From NCBI GenBank assembly GCA_945897695.1, contig CAMDGW010000072.1, positions 1-10,558 of the forward strand: a stretch of 10,558 bases of DNA, written 5' to 3'. A program made the translations under genes and the position numbers. The notes under the pieces are model-generated. The model saw nothing but the letters and a program-made list of their open reading frames with translations. It searched no databases and was not told where the DNA came from. Shown here one piece after another: positions 1 to 5,831 of this stretch. Every line of letters starts with the position of its first letter. Position 1 is the stretch's first letter. This DNA comes from Pseudobacteriovorax antillogorgiicola (GTDB lineage: Bacteria; Bdellovibrionota_B; Oligoflexia; Oligoflexales; RGVZ01).

Positions 1-198
1 GGCAAGTCCTGCTGGGTTGTACATCAATGCTTGCTGATCATCGGCGATTGCTAACCCGGTGTCTCCGCGACCAAGATAGTAAGCATCCCGGTAGAGTCGC
101 TGGTCATCTTCGGCAAGTAGCTGTGTCGAGAACACGGAGGTGGTTGTGACAGCTACGCACTGCAGAAAGTATAAAATGGATTTTCTACGAACCAACAT
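1..198 (-). CDS. N-terminus of a secreted outer-membrane protein, FadL/PorV-like (partial)
   Basis: The first 66 codons are visible and the gene runs off the left edge. The ATG at 198 follows a purine-rich ribosome site (AAGGGGACAAGG directly upstream). Residues 1-29 form a signal peptide: a basic start (MLVRRK), a hydrophobic/Thr-rich core and a likely cut after LLA at residue 29. The mature start contains YLGRGDTGLAIADD and then NPAGLA at 61-66. This arrangement, a Gly-rich strand followed by a 'DD..A..YNPAGLA' turn, is typical of the N-terminus of FadL-like and PorV/UPF0164-like outer-membrane beta-barrels in Gram-negative bacteria. The exact family and substrate cannot be told from so short a piece. 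It is divergent from the lipoprotein gene at 479 and shares the control region with it. Confidence 0.7.
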   Translation of the reverse strand, partial: MLVRRKSILYFLQCVAVTTTSVFSTQLLAEDDQRLYRDAYYLGRGDTGLAIADDQQALMYNPAGLA

Positions 199-253
199 CC
201 TTGTCCCCTTCAGCGCACGAGCGCTAATGGGGGGTTCGTCAAAATCTAAAAAA

Positions 254-281
254 ATCTTAGTAAAAATCTAAGAATCTTCAA
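254..281 (-). promoter_or_regulatory. Candidate promoter for the leftward outer-membrane gene, with a dyad over its -10
   Basis: On the minus strand a TTGAAG box (276-281) lies 16 nt upstream of TAAGAT (254-259); each matches four of six sigma70 consensus positions. A perfect 6-bp inverted repeat, TCTTAG (255-260) and CTAAGA (268-273) with a 7-nt AT spacer, lies across the -10 and spacer and could be an operator. The AT-rich tract also repeats AAAATCTAA (241-249 and 263-271). A further 5-bp hairpin, AGCGC/GCGCT at 212-225, falls in the 5' UTR just ahead of the ribosome site. Inferred from sequence only. Confidence 0.35.
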
Positions 282-350
282 AAACCAGCAGGAATCCGAT
301 TGGTTACAGTGGGTTAAGCGGTGTGCTTGGAACGGGCTGAGTCTGCAAAA

Positions 351-431
351 ATGCAGCGTATTAGTCGTTTGCAGGCGGCTCAGGCTGGTTGGCCCAATTT
401 CGAGGCGTCTAAGGATTTGCGCTATAATTGA
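351..431 (+). CDS. Possible 26-codon leader ORF with a QAGWP motif
   Basis: An ATG at 351 opens a 26-residue frame that ends at TGA 429-431. The peptide begins MQRISRLQ and contains QAGWP at residues 11-15 (bases 381-395). There is no good Shine-Dalgarno sequence (only GAG about 10 nt upstream), so translation is uncertain. It ends inside the candidate -10 box of the lipoprotein gene, 47 nt before that gene's ATG, so a transcript starting at that promoter would not contain it. It would have to be read from an upstream start. It is listed because a second intergenic region (1312-1406) has the same AAAAATGCAGCG and a synonymous QAGWP-coding segment. It could equally be noncoding sequence. Confidence 0.2.
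   Translation: MQRISRLQAAQAGWPNFEASKDLRYN
398..428 (+). promoter_or_regulatory. Candidate promoter for the lipoprotein gene
   Basis: A perfect TATAAT lies at 423-428. The best -35 candidate is poor (TTTCGA at 398-403, 19-nt spacing). A TG at 418-419 is close to, but not at, the extended -10 position. The expected transcription start is near 435, which leaves a leader of about 45 nt before the ATG at 479. The strong -10 with a weak -35 suggests either activator dependence or a chance match. Confidence 0.45.
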
Positions 432-478
432 AGGGTAGGGGCAATATTATTGGGCCTGTACGACGCGAGGTTCATTTG

Positions 479-1165
479 ATGCGAGTTAAGTTTTTACCTT
501 TTATGTGCGGCACTTGTTTGCTGTCGTTATCAAGCTGTCTCACGTTAGTTAAAGACCATGGAAAGAGCCGAGAAAGTCACCCAATGTCTGTTGGCACTGG
601 CTTTGTCTACACGCCCAAAAAATCCGCTGGATTTGGAGTGGTTTTTGATACTTCCTCTTTAGCTTTACCTGAGCAGGTTTTGATTCGCTCGGGATCTCGC
701 GGAGCGAATTCTTACTCTATAAATTCTGATGCGACAGATCAGGAATTGAGAAAAGTTAGGTCAGTAGGCGTGTCCGCTGATTTGCTGACGATTTATTTTC
801 CCTGGGATAATTCCGCATTTTTTGCCGGCGTTAGCGGTCGAGCTCGGCATTCGCGAAATGCATATAACGAGTGGAAAAATGACTTTAAAACATCGGGCGA
901 CACAGTCAACGTAGAGTGGGAAGATCAATCTTTAAGTCTGGGTGCCATTCTTGGTTTGAACCTTCGTTATGAAAATTTGACATCATGTACTATCGGTGCA
1001 GCGATGGGGCGCAGATTTTTAAACCAACGTCACTTTCTAGATAATGGGAATTCTGATCGGATTGATTCTGAGAAGAGATCTAGCACTCTGGCGTCTTATG
1101 ATGACTATCGCGAGAGATGGGCTCCCATGTATGTTGCCATGTGGAGTTATTCATTCAAACCATGA
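479..1165 (+). CDS. Predicted lipoprotein with beta-strand-rich body, function unknown
   Basis: The 228-residue product has a lipoprotein signal: MRVKF, a hydrophobic stretch, and a lipobox-like LSSC with the cysteine near residue 19. I chose ATG 479 because GAGG (467-470) lies 8 nt upstream and the signal peptide begins there; an in-frame TTG at 428 overlaps the -10 box and would bury the signal. After the cysteine, the chain has alternating hydrophobic/polar segments, Gly-rich turns and a C-terminus YVAMWSYSFKP with a penultimate-type aromatic ending. This resembles an outer-membrane beta-barrel or a periplasmic beta-sandwich more than a simple anchor protein. No family is recognised. It is a single-gene unit with its own promoter candidate and a hairpin terminator. 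Confidence 0.75.
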   Translation: MRVKFLPFMCGTCLLSLSSCLTLVKDHGKSRESHPMSVGTGFVYTPKKSAGFGVVFDTSSLALPEQVLIRSGSRGANSYSINSDATDQELRKVRSVGVSADLLTIYFPWDNSAFFAGVSGRARHSRNAYNEWKNDFKTSGDTVNVEWEDQSLSLGAILGLNLRYENLTSCTIGAAMGRRFLNQRHFLDNGNSDRIDSEKRSSTLASYDDYRERWAPMYVAMWSYSFKP

Positions 1166-1185
1166 GTAGTAGCTATAAAAGCTGA

Positions 1186-1215
1186 CGGGGCCGGTTTGTG
1201 CCGGCCCCGATTGCT
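1186..1215 (+). terminator. GC-rich terminator hairpin after the lipoprotein gene
   Basis: A perfect 9-bp inverted repeat, CGGGGCCGG (1186-1194) and CCGGCCCCG (1201-1209), has a 6-nt loop and lies 20 nt after the stop codon. The following ATTGCTTTGT is only moderately T-rich, so termination may be incomplete or Rho-assisted. Confidence 0.65.
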
Positions 1216-1521
1216 TTGTCGCCTAAGGTGAATTTGTATGTTTGGGGGATACTAAAGAATTTGACAGAACGTGTAGAAAAACAGGGTCCCAATTAAGGGG
1301 ATAGGCTTCAAAAAAATGCAGCGACAAAGCTCAGTAGATGAAACTGAGAGGGTATTTAGCTGTCGCCACGCCACTGGTCAACGTCTATTCGCAGGCCGGC
1401 TGGCCAGTTAATAATTTTTTTATTTGCTCAATTCATAAGGGATTTTGGTGGGTTAGCTTAACCCCTCAGAAGCCATGATGTATTTGCCGTTTGAGTTAAA
1501 AAAGGAGAGTGGAGTCGTCCT
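1210..1521. other. Intergenic leader region with nested hairpin, upstream of the 1522 gene
   Basis: This stretch has no convincing long gene. It holds a nested inverted repeat: outer arms GCGACA (1321-1326) and TGTCGC (1361-1366), inner arms CTCAGT (1330-1335) and ACTGAG (1343-1348). It also holds AAAAATGCAGCG (1312-1323), a QAGWP-coding segment (1392-1406), a T-run (about 1414-1421), and a 6-bp hairpin GGGTTA/TAACCC (1450-1464). A TTGACA at 1261-1266 has no matching -10. A regulatory leader or small RNA is possible, but I could not identify a known RNA family. Confidence 0.4.
1338..1478 (+). CDS. Possible 46-codon short ORF containing QAGWP
   Basis: The frame opens at ATG 1338, which lies in the loop of the CTCAGT/ACTGAG hairpin, and closes at TGA 1476-1478. 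The peptide starts MKLRGYLAVATPLV, a basic-then-hydrophobic start like a small membrane or leader peptide, has QAGWP at residues 19-23, and then an aromatic stretch (GFWWVS). No Shine-Dalgarno sequence is seen. The stop lies 43 nt before the next gene's ATG. The case rests on the QAGWP match with the 351-431 frame, where the codons differ at third positions (GCT/GCC, GGT/GGC, CCC/CCA). A competing frame from ATG 1317 overlaps it. Coding status is unproven. Confidence 0.2.
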   Translation: MKLRGYLAVATPLVNVYSQAGWPVNNFFICSIHKGFWWVSLTPQKP

Positions 1522-2157
1522 ATGCCTCTTACTAAACAGGCTTACATTCAACGGATGGGTGAGGTGCTTAACGCCCTGGAGCGCTGTTTCCTTGCAGGGG
1601 ATTCACCCGGGGTAAAGCTCGCTGCAGGACTTGCAATTGAGTTGATCACAGGGCAAGGCTTGGGCGGTCGACCCCTTGCTGCAAACACCAAAACAGGAAT
1701 TTCATTCGCAGTCAGCGTTACGGTTCTTTCCGCCGCCATGGACCAGGTTCTCGTCAATAGCTCAAAGCGAGGTTTTATCCTACCTAGGATTGTGCTGGAT
1801 GAACTGTCAGAGTCTATTTACACGGAAGCACAAAAGTTATCTCGGAAGGTGAGCGGTGATGAAACAGCTGAGCTTGCAATGTTGGGGAGGCCTCTAGCTA
1901 TCGAGCTATGGGATGATGACTTAGATCAAATTTCGATTTGTCTCAATTACCTCGCTATTTCTCGTTCTTCAGATGCCGCTGAATCTAAGCACAATCATGC
2001 GTGGAAATATGTTGATCTCAAGTCACTTAAGCTTAACGAGATGGATTCTCGTGAGTGTCTTGCTTTAAGTGAGATGCTAACCACTATGGGATTTGCTAAC
2101 CCGTATGATATGAGTGGCGAAGAAGAAGGGCCGCTGAGCCTGCACTCAGCGGCGTGA
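1522..2157 (+). CDS. Hypothetical cytoplasmic protein, 211 residues
   Basis: I do not recognise this protein. ATG 1522 has GGAG 7 nt upstream (1511-1514), and a second AAGGAG lies at 1502-1507. The chain has no signal peptide and no membrane segment. The N-terminal 100 residues look helical and contain a Gly-rich segment (ELITGQGLGGRPLA at about 40-53). The rest is helical and acidic, with WDDDLDQIS around residue 130 and an acidic end (GEEEG, about 198-202). It is flanked by the structured gap upstream and a convergent desaturase gene downstream. Its final codons (GPLSLHSAA) are encoded by the arms of a hairpin, so the C-terminus is constrained by that terminator. A role cannot be inferred from the neighbours. 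Confidence 0.7.
   Translation: MPLTKQAYIQRMGEVLNALERCFLAGDSPGVKLAAGLAIELITGQGLGGRPLAANTKTGISFAVSVTVLSAAMDQVLVNSSKRGFILPRIVLDELSESIYTEAQKLSRKVSGDETAELAMLGRPLAIELWDDDLDQISICLNYLAISRSSDAAESKHNHAWKYVDLKSLKLNEMDSRECLALSEMLTTMGFANPYDMSGEEEGPLSLHSAA
2130..2153. terminator. Hairpin overlapping the gene end, likely bidirectional terminator
   Basis: GCCGCTGAG (2130-2138) and CTCAGCGGC (2145-2153) form a perfect 9-bp stem with a 6-nt loop. The stem lies inside the last codons of the rightward 1522-2157 gene and 27 nt beyond the stop of the leftward desaturase gene. On the minus strand it is followed by CCTTCTTCTTC, moderately T-rich. On the plus strand the T-tract is poor. Placement between convergent genes supports a shared terminator. 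Confidence 0.6.
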
Positions 2158-2179
2158 AGATTTGCAATTAGGTTCTGAA

Positions 2180-3076
2180 TCAAGCTTCGAGGGGAAGCCG
2201 CTCAATCATCTGGCTTTCTTCAAACTTTATATCTTTGATTGATTTTAGTTTTGTTACCAGACCCATGGCATTTAGTAACCTTATAACCATCATCGTAACA
2301 TCGACCTCCCACCACTTGTGTCCCGCTTCTGCAACTTGCTGGTAGGCGTGGTGGTTGTTGTGCCATCCTTCGCCAAACGTAATAAGAGCCACCCACCAGG
2401 TGTTTCGAGACAGGTCGTCTATTTCATAATTGCGGTAACCAAAGAAATGGGTGGCACTATTGACGCACCATGTTGCGTGATAGACAAAGACCATTCTTAG
2501 ACAGACCCCCCACAAGACCATCCCGATCCCGCCAATCCCATAGAGGACGATTGCCAGGAGTACCTGAGGTAGGAATTGCCCGGCAATGGTGTCAAGCCAA
2601 AGGTAGTAGGGATCATTGTGAATGTCCCTTGCAAATCGGCGCTGCTTATTGCTGTCATCAAATTCCTGCCGATTTCCGAAGGTCCAACCAATATGACAGT
2701 AGAAAAAACCTCTGCGGGAGTTATGTGGATCCATTTCAGTGTCAGGATGCGAATGGTGCATGCGGTGCTGGGCACACCATTTTGTGGGGCTGCCTTCCAT
2801 CGCTAGTACACCGCATGTCGTCAAAACGCGCTCCAACCACTTTGGAACTGCAAAAGACCGGTGAGCAAGTAATCGGTGATACGTTAAAGTGATGCCGAGG
2901 CAACCTGTTATAAAATACATTATGGCCGCGGCTGTGAAGTTTTGCCAATTTGTGTAAAAAAGAGCAGCGACTGCGCCGATGTGCATGGCTGAGACCCATA
3001 AGATGCTAGTCCAGTTGATTCCATCCGGCACAAGACGCGGAAATTCTTTTTTTGATTTGTTGGCTTGCTTTGACAT
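2180..3076 (-). CDS. Membrane fatty acid desaturase (acyl-CoA/stearoyl delta-9 type)
   Basis: The 298-residue product belongs to the membrane-bound di-iron desaturases, which put a double bond into acyl chains using O2 and an electron donor, so adjusting membrane fluidity. The three histidine boxes are present: HRLLAH (67-72), HRMHH (104-108) and HNNHH (239-243), plus NSATH (206-210) before the last box. Hydrophobic segments at about 24-42, 48-65, 168-190 and 190-205 fit four membrane spans. The order and spacing resemble delta-9 acyl-CoA desaturases. I chose ATG 3076 because GGGGAGG lies just upstream; the ATG ten codons earlier (3106) has no ribosome site and lies across the leader hairpin. 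The length is normal for bacterial members. It follows the helicase gene by 166 nt and probably has its own promoter. Confidence 0.93.
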   Translation of the reverse strand: MSKQANKSKKEFPRLVPDGINWTSILWVSAMHIGAVAALFYTNWQNFTAAAIMYFITGCLGITLTYHRLLAHRSFAVPKWLERVLTTCGVLAMEGSPTKWCAQHRMHHSHPDTEMDPHNSRRGFFYCHIGWTFGNRQEFDDSNKQRRFARDIHNDPYYLWLDTIAGQFLPQVLLAIVLYGIGGIGMVLWGVCLRMVFVYHATWCVNSATHFFGYRNYEIDDLSRNTWWVALITFGEGWHNNHHAYQQVAEAGHKWWEVDVTMMVIRLLNAMGLVTKLKSIKDIKFEESQMIERLPLEA

Positions 3077-3080
3077 GTGT

Positions 3081-3094
3081 CCTCCCCGAAGGGG
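3081..3094 (-). promoter_or_regulatory. Hairpin covering the desaturase ribosome binding site
   Basis: On the minus strand CCCC-TTC-GGGG (3084-3094) is followed at once by AGG, so the GGAGG ribosome site (3081-3085) shares two bases with the hairpin arm. The loop can also be read as a stable UUCG tetraloop closed by C-G. Spacing from GGAGG to ATG is 4 nt. A stem this short would partly mask the site and could tune translation, for example with temperature. This is an inference from sequence. Confidence 0.35.
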
Positions 3095-3126
3095 TGTGAG
3101 ATACAATTACTTTTTTGATAAGTGTA

Positions 3127-3172
3127 TTGTCGGACAAATGCTTCGCGGGCTCGAGTAAAACAATTGTAAAAC
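3127..3172 (-). promoter_or_regulatory. Operator-like repeats upstream of the desaturase gene
   Basis: Two identical GTAAAAC heptamers (3155-3161 and 3166-3172 on the plus strand) are separated by AATT, 11 bp start to start, so they lie on the same helix face. Nearby, TTGTCGGACAA (3127-3137) is an 11-bp palindrome with one central base. These lie 50-96 bp upstream of the desaturase ATG. No confident -35/-10 pair is visible between them and the gene. They are candidate binding sites for a lipid-responsive regulator; the regulator is unknown. Confidence 0.35.
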
Positions 3173-3173
3173 A

Positions 3174-3193
3174 GCCCATAATCGGCTCTGGGC
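3174..3193 (-). terminator. Weak terminator candidate after the helicase gene
   Basis: Read on the minus strand, GCCCA and TGGGC form a 5-bp stem with a 10-nt loop, followed by TGTTTTAC. It begins about 50 nt past the helicase stop. The stem is short and the T-run broken, so read-through into the desaturase gene is likely. Confidence 0.3.
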
Positions 3194-3242
3194 ATGGATT
3201 TGGCATGTTTTTTAGATGGCCAGTTTGATTGCGGTAAAATAA

Positions 3243-5732
3243 TTAGAGTGTGAGGTCCAAAGGGGACCGTATCAGCTCTCGGCGTATGGCTTGAGCAGCG
3301 TCTTTGAACCCTGGAATTGCAGAGAGAGATTGCATATAAGTGGCGACCCGGTAAAGGAGCCCCATTAAGTCGCCAACGCCAAAATATTCAGTAGTGCCAT
3401 CTTTGACGAGTGACTGCCATTCTGTCCCAGTAATCCATTGCTTGACCACCCAGCCTGCGCTTGGGTTGAATTCTTTAATCTGATGCCAGGTGCGTCTTCC
3501 AAATGGCAGGTCATAAATTTCCGGGAAAAGCTCGAATGGATAAGAGGATTCTAGTTCTAGCTCAAGCTTACTGGCGTCAAATGGAAATTTGTAAGTTGGC
3601 GCACAGCCTGGTTCTTTGAATCTGGGCAAACAAAAAGCAGCCATTAATTCAGCGGCGTTTATCAGTTTATCAGGAGTGATCATGTCGCGAACGATCATGC
3701 TTGACAGTAAAAGTCCTCCGCTCTGCGGAAAATATTTTGCAATTGATCCAAGTCTTGTGAGGCTCTCGTCATGGTCAATGCATCCAAGTTTATGAAGGTG
3801 AAGATGCATGCCGGCTAGTTTTGTTTGACCGCGAAATTCAAGATAATTGTGGCATGGCTGACGGAATTTGCATTCTTGACAAGCTGTTTGGCTGGCTGGG
3901 AATTCCAATTCTTCGTTAGCTTTGAACCTTGCAAATTCAGCGGCAGGGCTTTGACAGGGAAGTTCTGTTGTAGCCAGTTTATTTTCAACGTCAGGACGAC
4001 GGATGAGCCGAAGATCTGTCTTTCGATGCTGATACTTTAAGAAACTGCGTCCATAAATGCTTTCGAGGGTGTTTAGAGAAAGTCCTCGTCCAATAAGTCC
4101 TAATAATGTTGTGGGATCTGTTCTCAATCTCGAGTTGCACGGTTCTCTTTTAGCGCCTGCTTGCCTTGAGTAAGCCTCAATACTTGGCCACAGAGAGAAT
4201 CCTATGACATCTTTACCGCGCCGGCCAGCGCGCCCTAGCATTTGCAGGATTTCGCCTTCTGCATAGGGAGTCATGCCGCCTTCACCTGGTCGCTGGTAAT
4301 CCGCGATAATTGCACTGCGGACGCTAAAGTTAATCCCCAATGAAAGGCCCATTGTTGCAACACAAAATCTTAGCAAGCCATCTTTGACAAGGCGTTCCAC
4401 TGCAATGCGGGCTGCTGGTGCAAGTCCAGAATGATGGTAGCTCACGCCGTAGGTTTGTATCATGCGTCTAAGGCTAGGCTTTATGAATGTGAGAGCTCCC
4501 ACATCCTTATGTGCCTGCTGTAAAACAGCGCCAATCCTCTCGGCTTGCTCAGCTGATAAAGGGGGTAGGGTGCGTTCGATCATTTGAGCCAGAGATTCGC
4601 AGTCAAATCGTTTCCCGCAATATATAATGCAAGGCGTAAGATCCAGATCGATGAGTGCGGGCAGTCGAGTTACAAGATCTTCATGTCGTAGCGGGAGCTC
4701 GCGCCTTGCAGGATTCAATGAACGAAAAGCGTCTTTGGGGATGTTGTCTTCTGTCAGCCACTGTCCACCATAATAAACAAGATTTGTCAGAGGCACCGGG
4801 CGGTGCTCAGTCCTAACCATAGTGCATCGTTTTTTGCCCTGGGTGGAAATCCAGTCGGCAAAGTCTTCTGCATTTGCGACGGATGCACTCAATAACAGAA
4901 CCTGGCATGAGGGCGGCGTCAATATTAGAGCCTCTTCCCAAGCACTGCCGCGTCCTTCGTCTTGTAAATAATGGTATTCGTCAAACACAACAAGTGTGCG
5001 CCCGAGGTCTGGTTCAATGCCAAGAAGCGAATTTCGGTAGCTTTCTAGAGTTGCAACGACAATCGGGGCATCGAGATTTTCTTTAATATCACCAGTGGCG
5101 ATCCCGATTTTTTGATGGCCAAACATGGCTCTTAGTTCGCGGACCTTGTCGTTAGACAAGGATTTAACAGGAGTGGTGTATGCGGCTCGAAACGTTGGGT
5201 CGTCAATGTTCATGGCAAAAAACACTTCAACTGCTCTGGTCTTTCCAGCCGTAGTTGGTGCGTCAACAATCACACTTTCGCCTGCACGCAGAAGCTCAAA
5301 AACCTGCTGCTGCCAAGGATCTAAAGGAAGGCTTTTTGGGTCCGGCATACCTGATGATTTGTTATTGTTCTGAGCCCGAAGGTCCGCACCGGCTGACAAC
5401 CAATTGCGGATTGCGTCTCGGCTCTTATCTATGGCTTCCTGGGAAACCTCGCGGCTACGGCTGTCACGGTCCTCTGTGGGCAATCCCCTTGGGCGGCCTG
5501 GTTTGGCGAACTTATTTCCGCTTGGACCCTTGAAGTTTGGCTTGTGATGAGGCGGCGGAAGTCCCTTGCGGTGATGCTTTGGCTTTCCATCATCTGATTT
5601 TTGATTCTGGTCAGAGGTGTTGTTGCTACTAGGACGGCCCTGTTCTTGACGCGGGCCAGTCTTTTTTCCGGAACGGGAGGGTTTTTTTGGACCAAATCCG
5701 TGTCGACTCATACGGCTAGCAGTTCCTTCCAT
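3243..5732 (-). CDS. Ski2-like DExH-box RNA helicase with basic disordered N-terminal tail
   Basis: This 829-residue protein has the full superfamily 2 motif set: Walker A APTTAGKT (158-165), motif Ia TPVKSLSNDK (187-196), TGD (213-215), DEYH (251-254), SAS (282-284), HHSGLAP (433-439), motif V ATMGLSLGINF (459-469) and motif VI QMLGRAGRRG (497-506). The Ia form, HHSGLAP and GRAGRRG identify the Ski2/Mtr4/HelY branch, ATP-driven 3'-5' helicases mostly acting on RNA. A CxxC-x5-CH cluster (C618, C621, C627, H628) resembles the Cys-rich segment of bacterial HelY proteins. Residues 650-825 look like a DSHCT-type helical domain (LTRLGSIAKYFP near 658). Residues 10-95 are rich in Lys, Arg, Gly, Pro and His and look disordered, probably a nucleic-acid-binding tail. 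ATG 5732 has a weak AGG 6-8 nt upstream; ATG 5711 is an alternative. It follows the glnN terminator, so it should have its own promoter, which I could not pin down. Confidence 0.9.
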   Translation of the reverse strand: MEGTASRMSRHGFGPKKPSRSGKKTGPRQEQGRPSSNNTSDQNQKSDDGKPKHHRKGLPPPHHKPNFKGPSGNKFAKPGRPRGLPTEDRDSRSREVSQEAIDKSRDAIRNWLSAGADLRAQNNNKSSGMPDPKSLPLDPWQQQVFELLRAGESVIVDAPTTAGKTRAVEVFFAMNIDDPTFRAAYTTPVKSLSNDKVRELRAMFGHQKIGIATGDIKENLDAPIVVATLESYRNSLLGIEPDLGRTLVVFDEYHYLQDEGRGSAWEEALILTPPSCQVLLLSASVANAEDFADWISTQGKKRCTMVRTEHRPVPLTNLVYYGGQWLTEDNIPKDAFRSLNPARRELPLRHEDLVTRLPALIDLDLTPCIIYCGKRFDCESLAQMIERTLPPLSAEQAERIGAVLQQAHKDVGALTFIKPSLRRMIQTYGVSYHHSGLAPAARIAVERLVKDGLLRFCVATMGLSLGINFSVRSAIIADYQRPGEGGMTPYAEGEILQMLGRAGRRGKDVIGFSLWPSIEAYSRQAGAKREPCNSRLRTDPTTLLGLIGRGLSLNTLESIYGRSFLKYQHRKTDLRLIRRPDVENKLATTELPCQSPAAEFARFKANEELEFPASQTACQECKFRQPCHNYLEFRGQTKLAGMHLHLHKLGCIDHDESLTRLGSIAKYFPQSGGLLLSSMIVRDMITPDKLINAAELMAAFCLPRFKEPGCAPTYKFPFDASKLELELESSYPFELFPEIYDLPFGRRTWHQIKEFNPSAGWVVKQWITGTEWQSLVKDGTTEYFGVGDLMGLLYRVATYMQSLSAIPGFKDAAQAIRRELIRSPLDLTL

Positions 5733-5776
5733 TATTTACCTGATAGGGTAACGTTGAATTTAGGAATACGAAAGGT

Positions 5777-5808
5777 AAAAAAGGCTGCTCCTTGACAGAG
5801 CAGCCTTT
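5777..5808 (-). terminator. Strong rho-independent terminator of glnN
   Basis: On the minus strand an 11-bp perfect stem (arms 5780-5790 and 5798-5808, core GGCTGCTC/GAGCAGCC) with a 7-nt loop runs into six T residues (5777-5782, complement of A). It starts 24 nt after the glnN stop codon, a canonical intrinsic terminator. It separates glnN from the helicase gene. Confidence 0.92.
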
Positions 5809-5831
5809 CAGGAACAACAAAATCACCCAAA

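Noticed and set aside
428..481. Longer start for the lipoprotein at TTG 428
   Set aside because: It overlaps the TATAAT box, has no ribosome site and would put 17 residues before a clear lipoprotein signal that begins at ATG 479.
1261..1266. Consensus TTGACA as a promoter for the 1522 gene
   Set aside because: No -10-like hexamer is found at 15-19 nt spacing (sequence there is AGGGTCCC), so it is treated as chance.
2470..2892. Plus-strand frames antisense to the desaturase gene
   Set aside because: They read the complement of strongly conserved desaturase codons, have no ribosome sites and match nothing recognisable.
3077..3106. Longer desaturase start at ATG 3106
   Set aside because: It has no ribosome site and runs through the hairpin that carries the GGGGAGG for ATG 3076.
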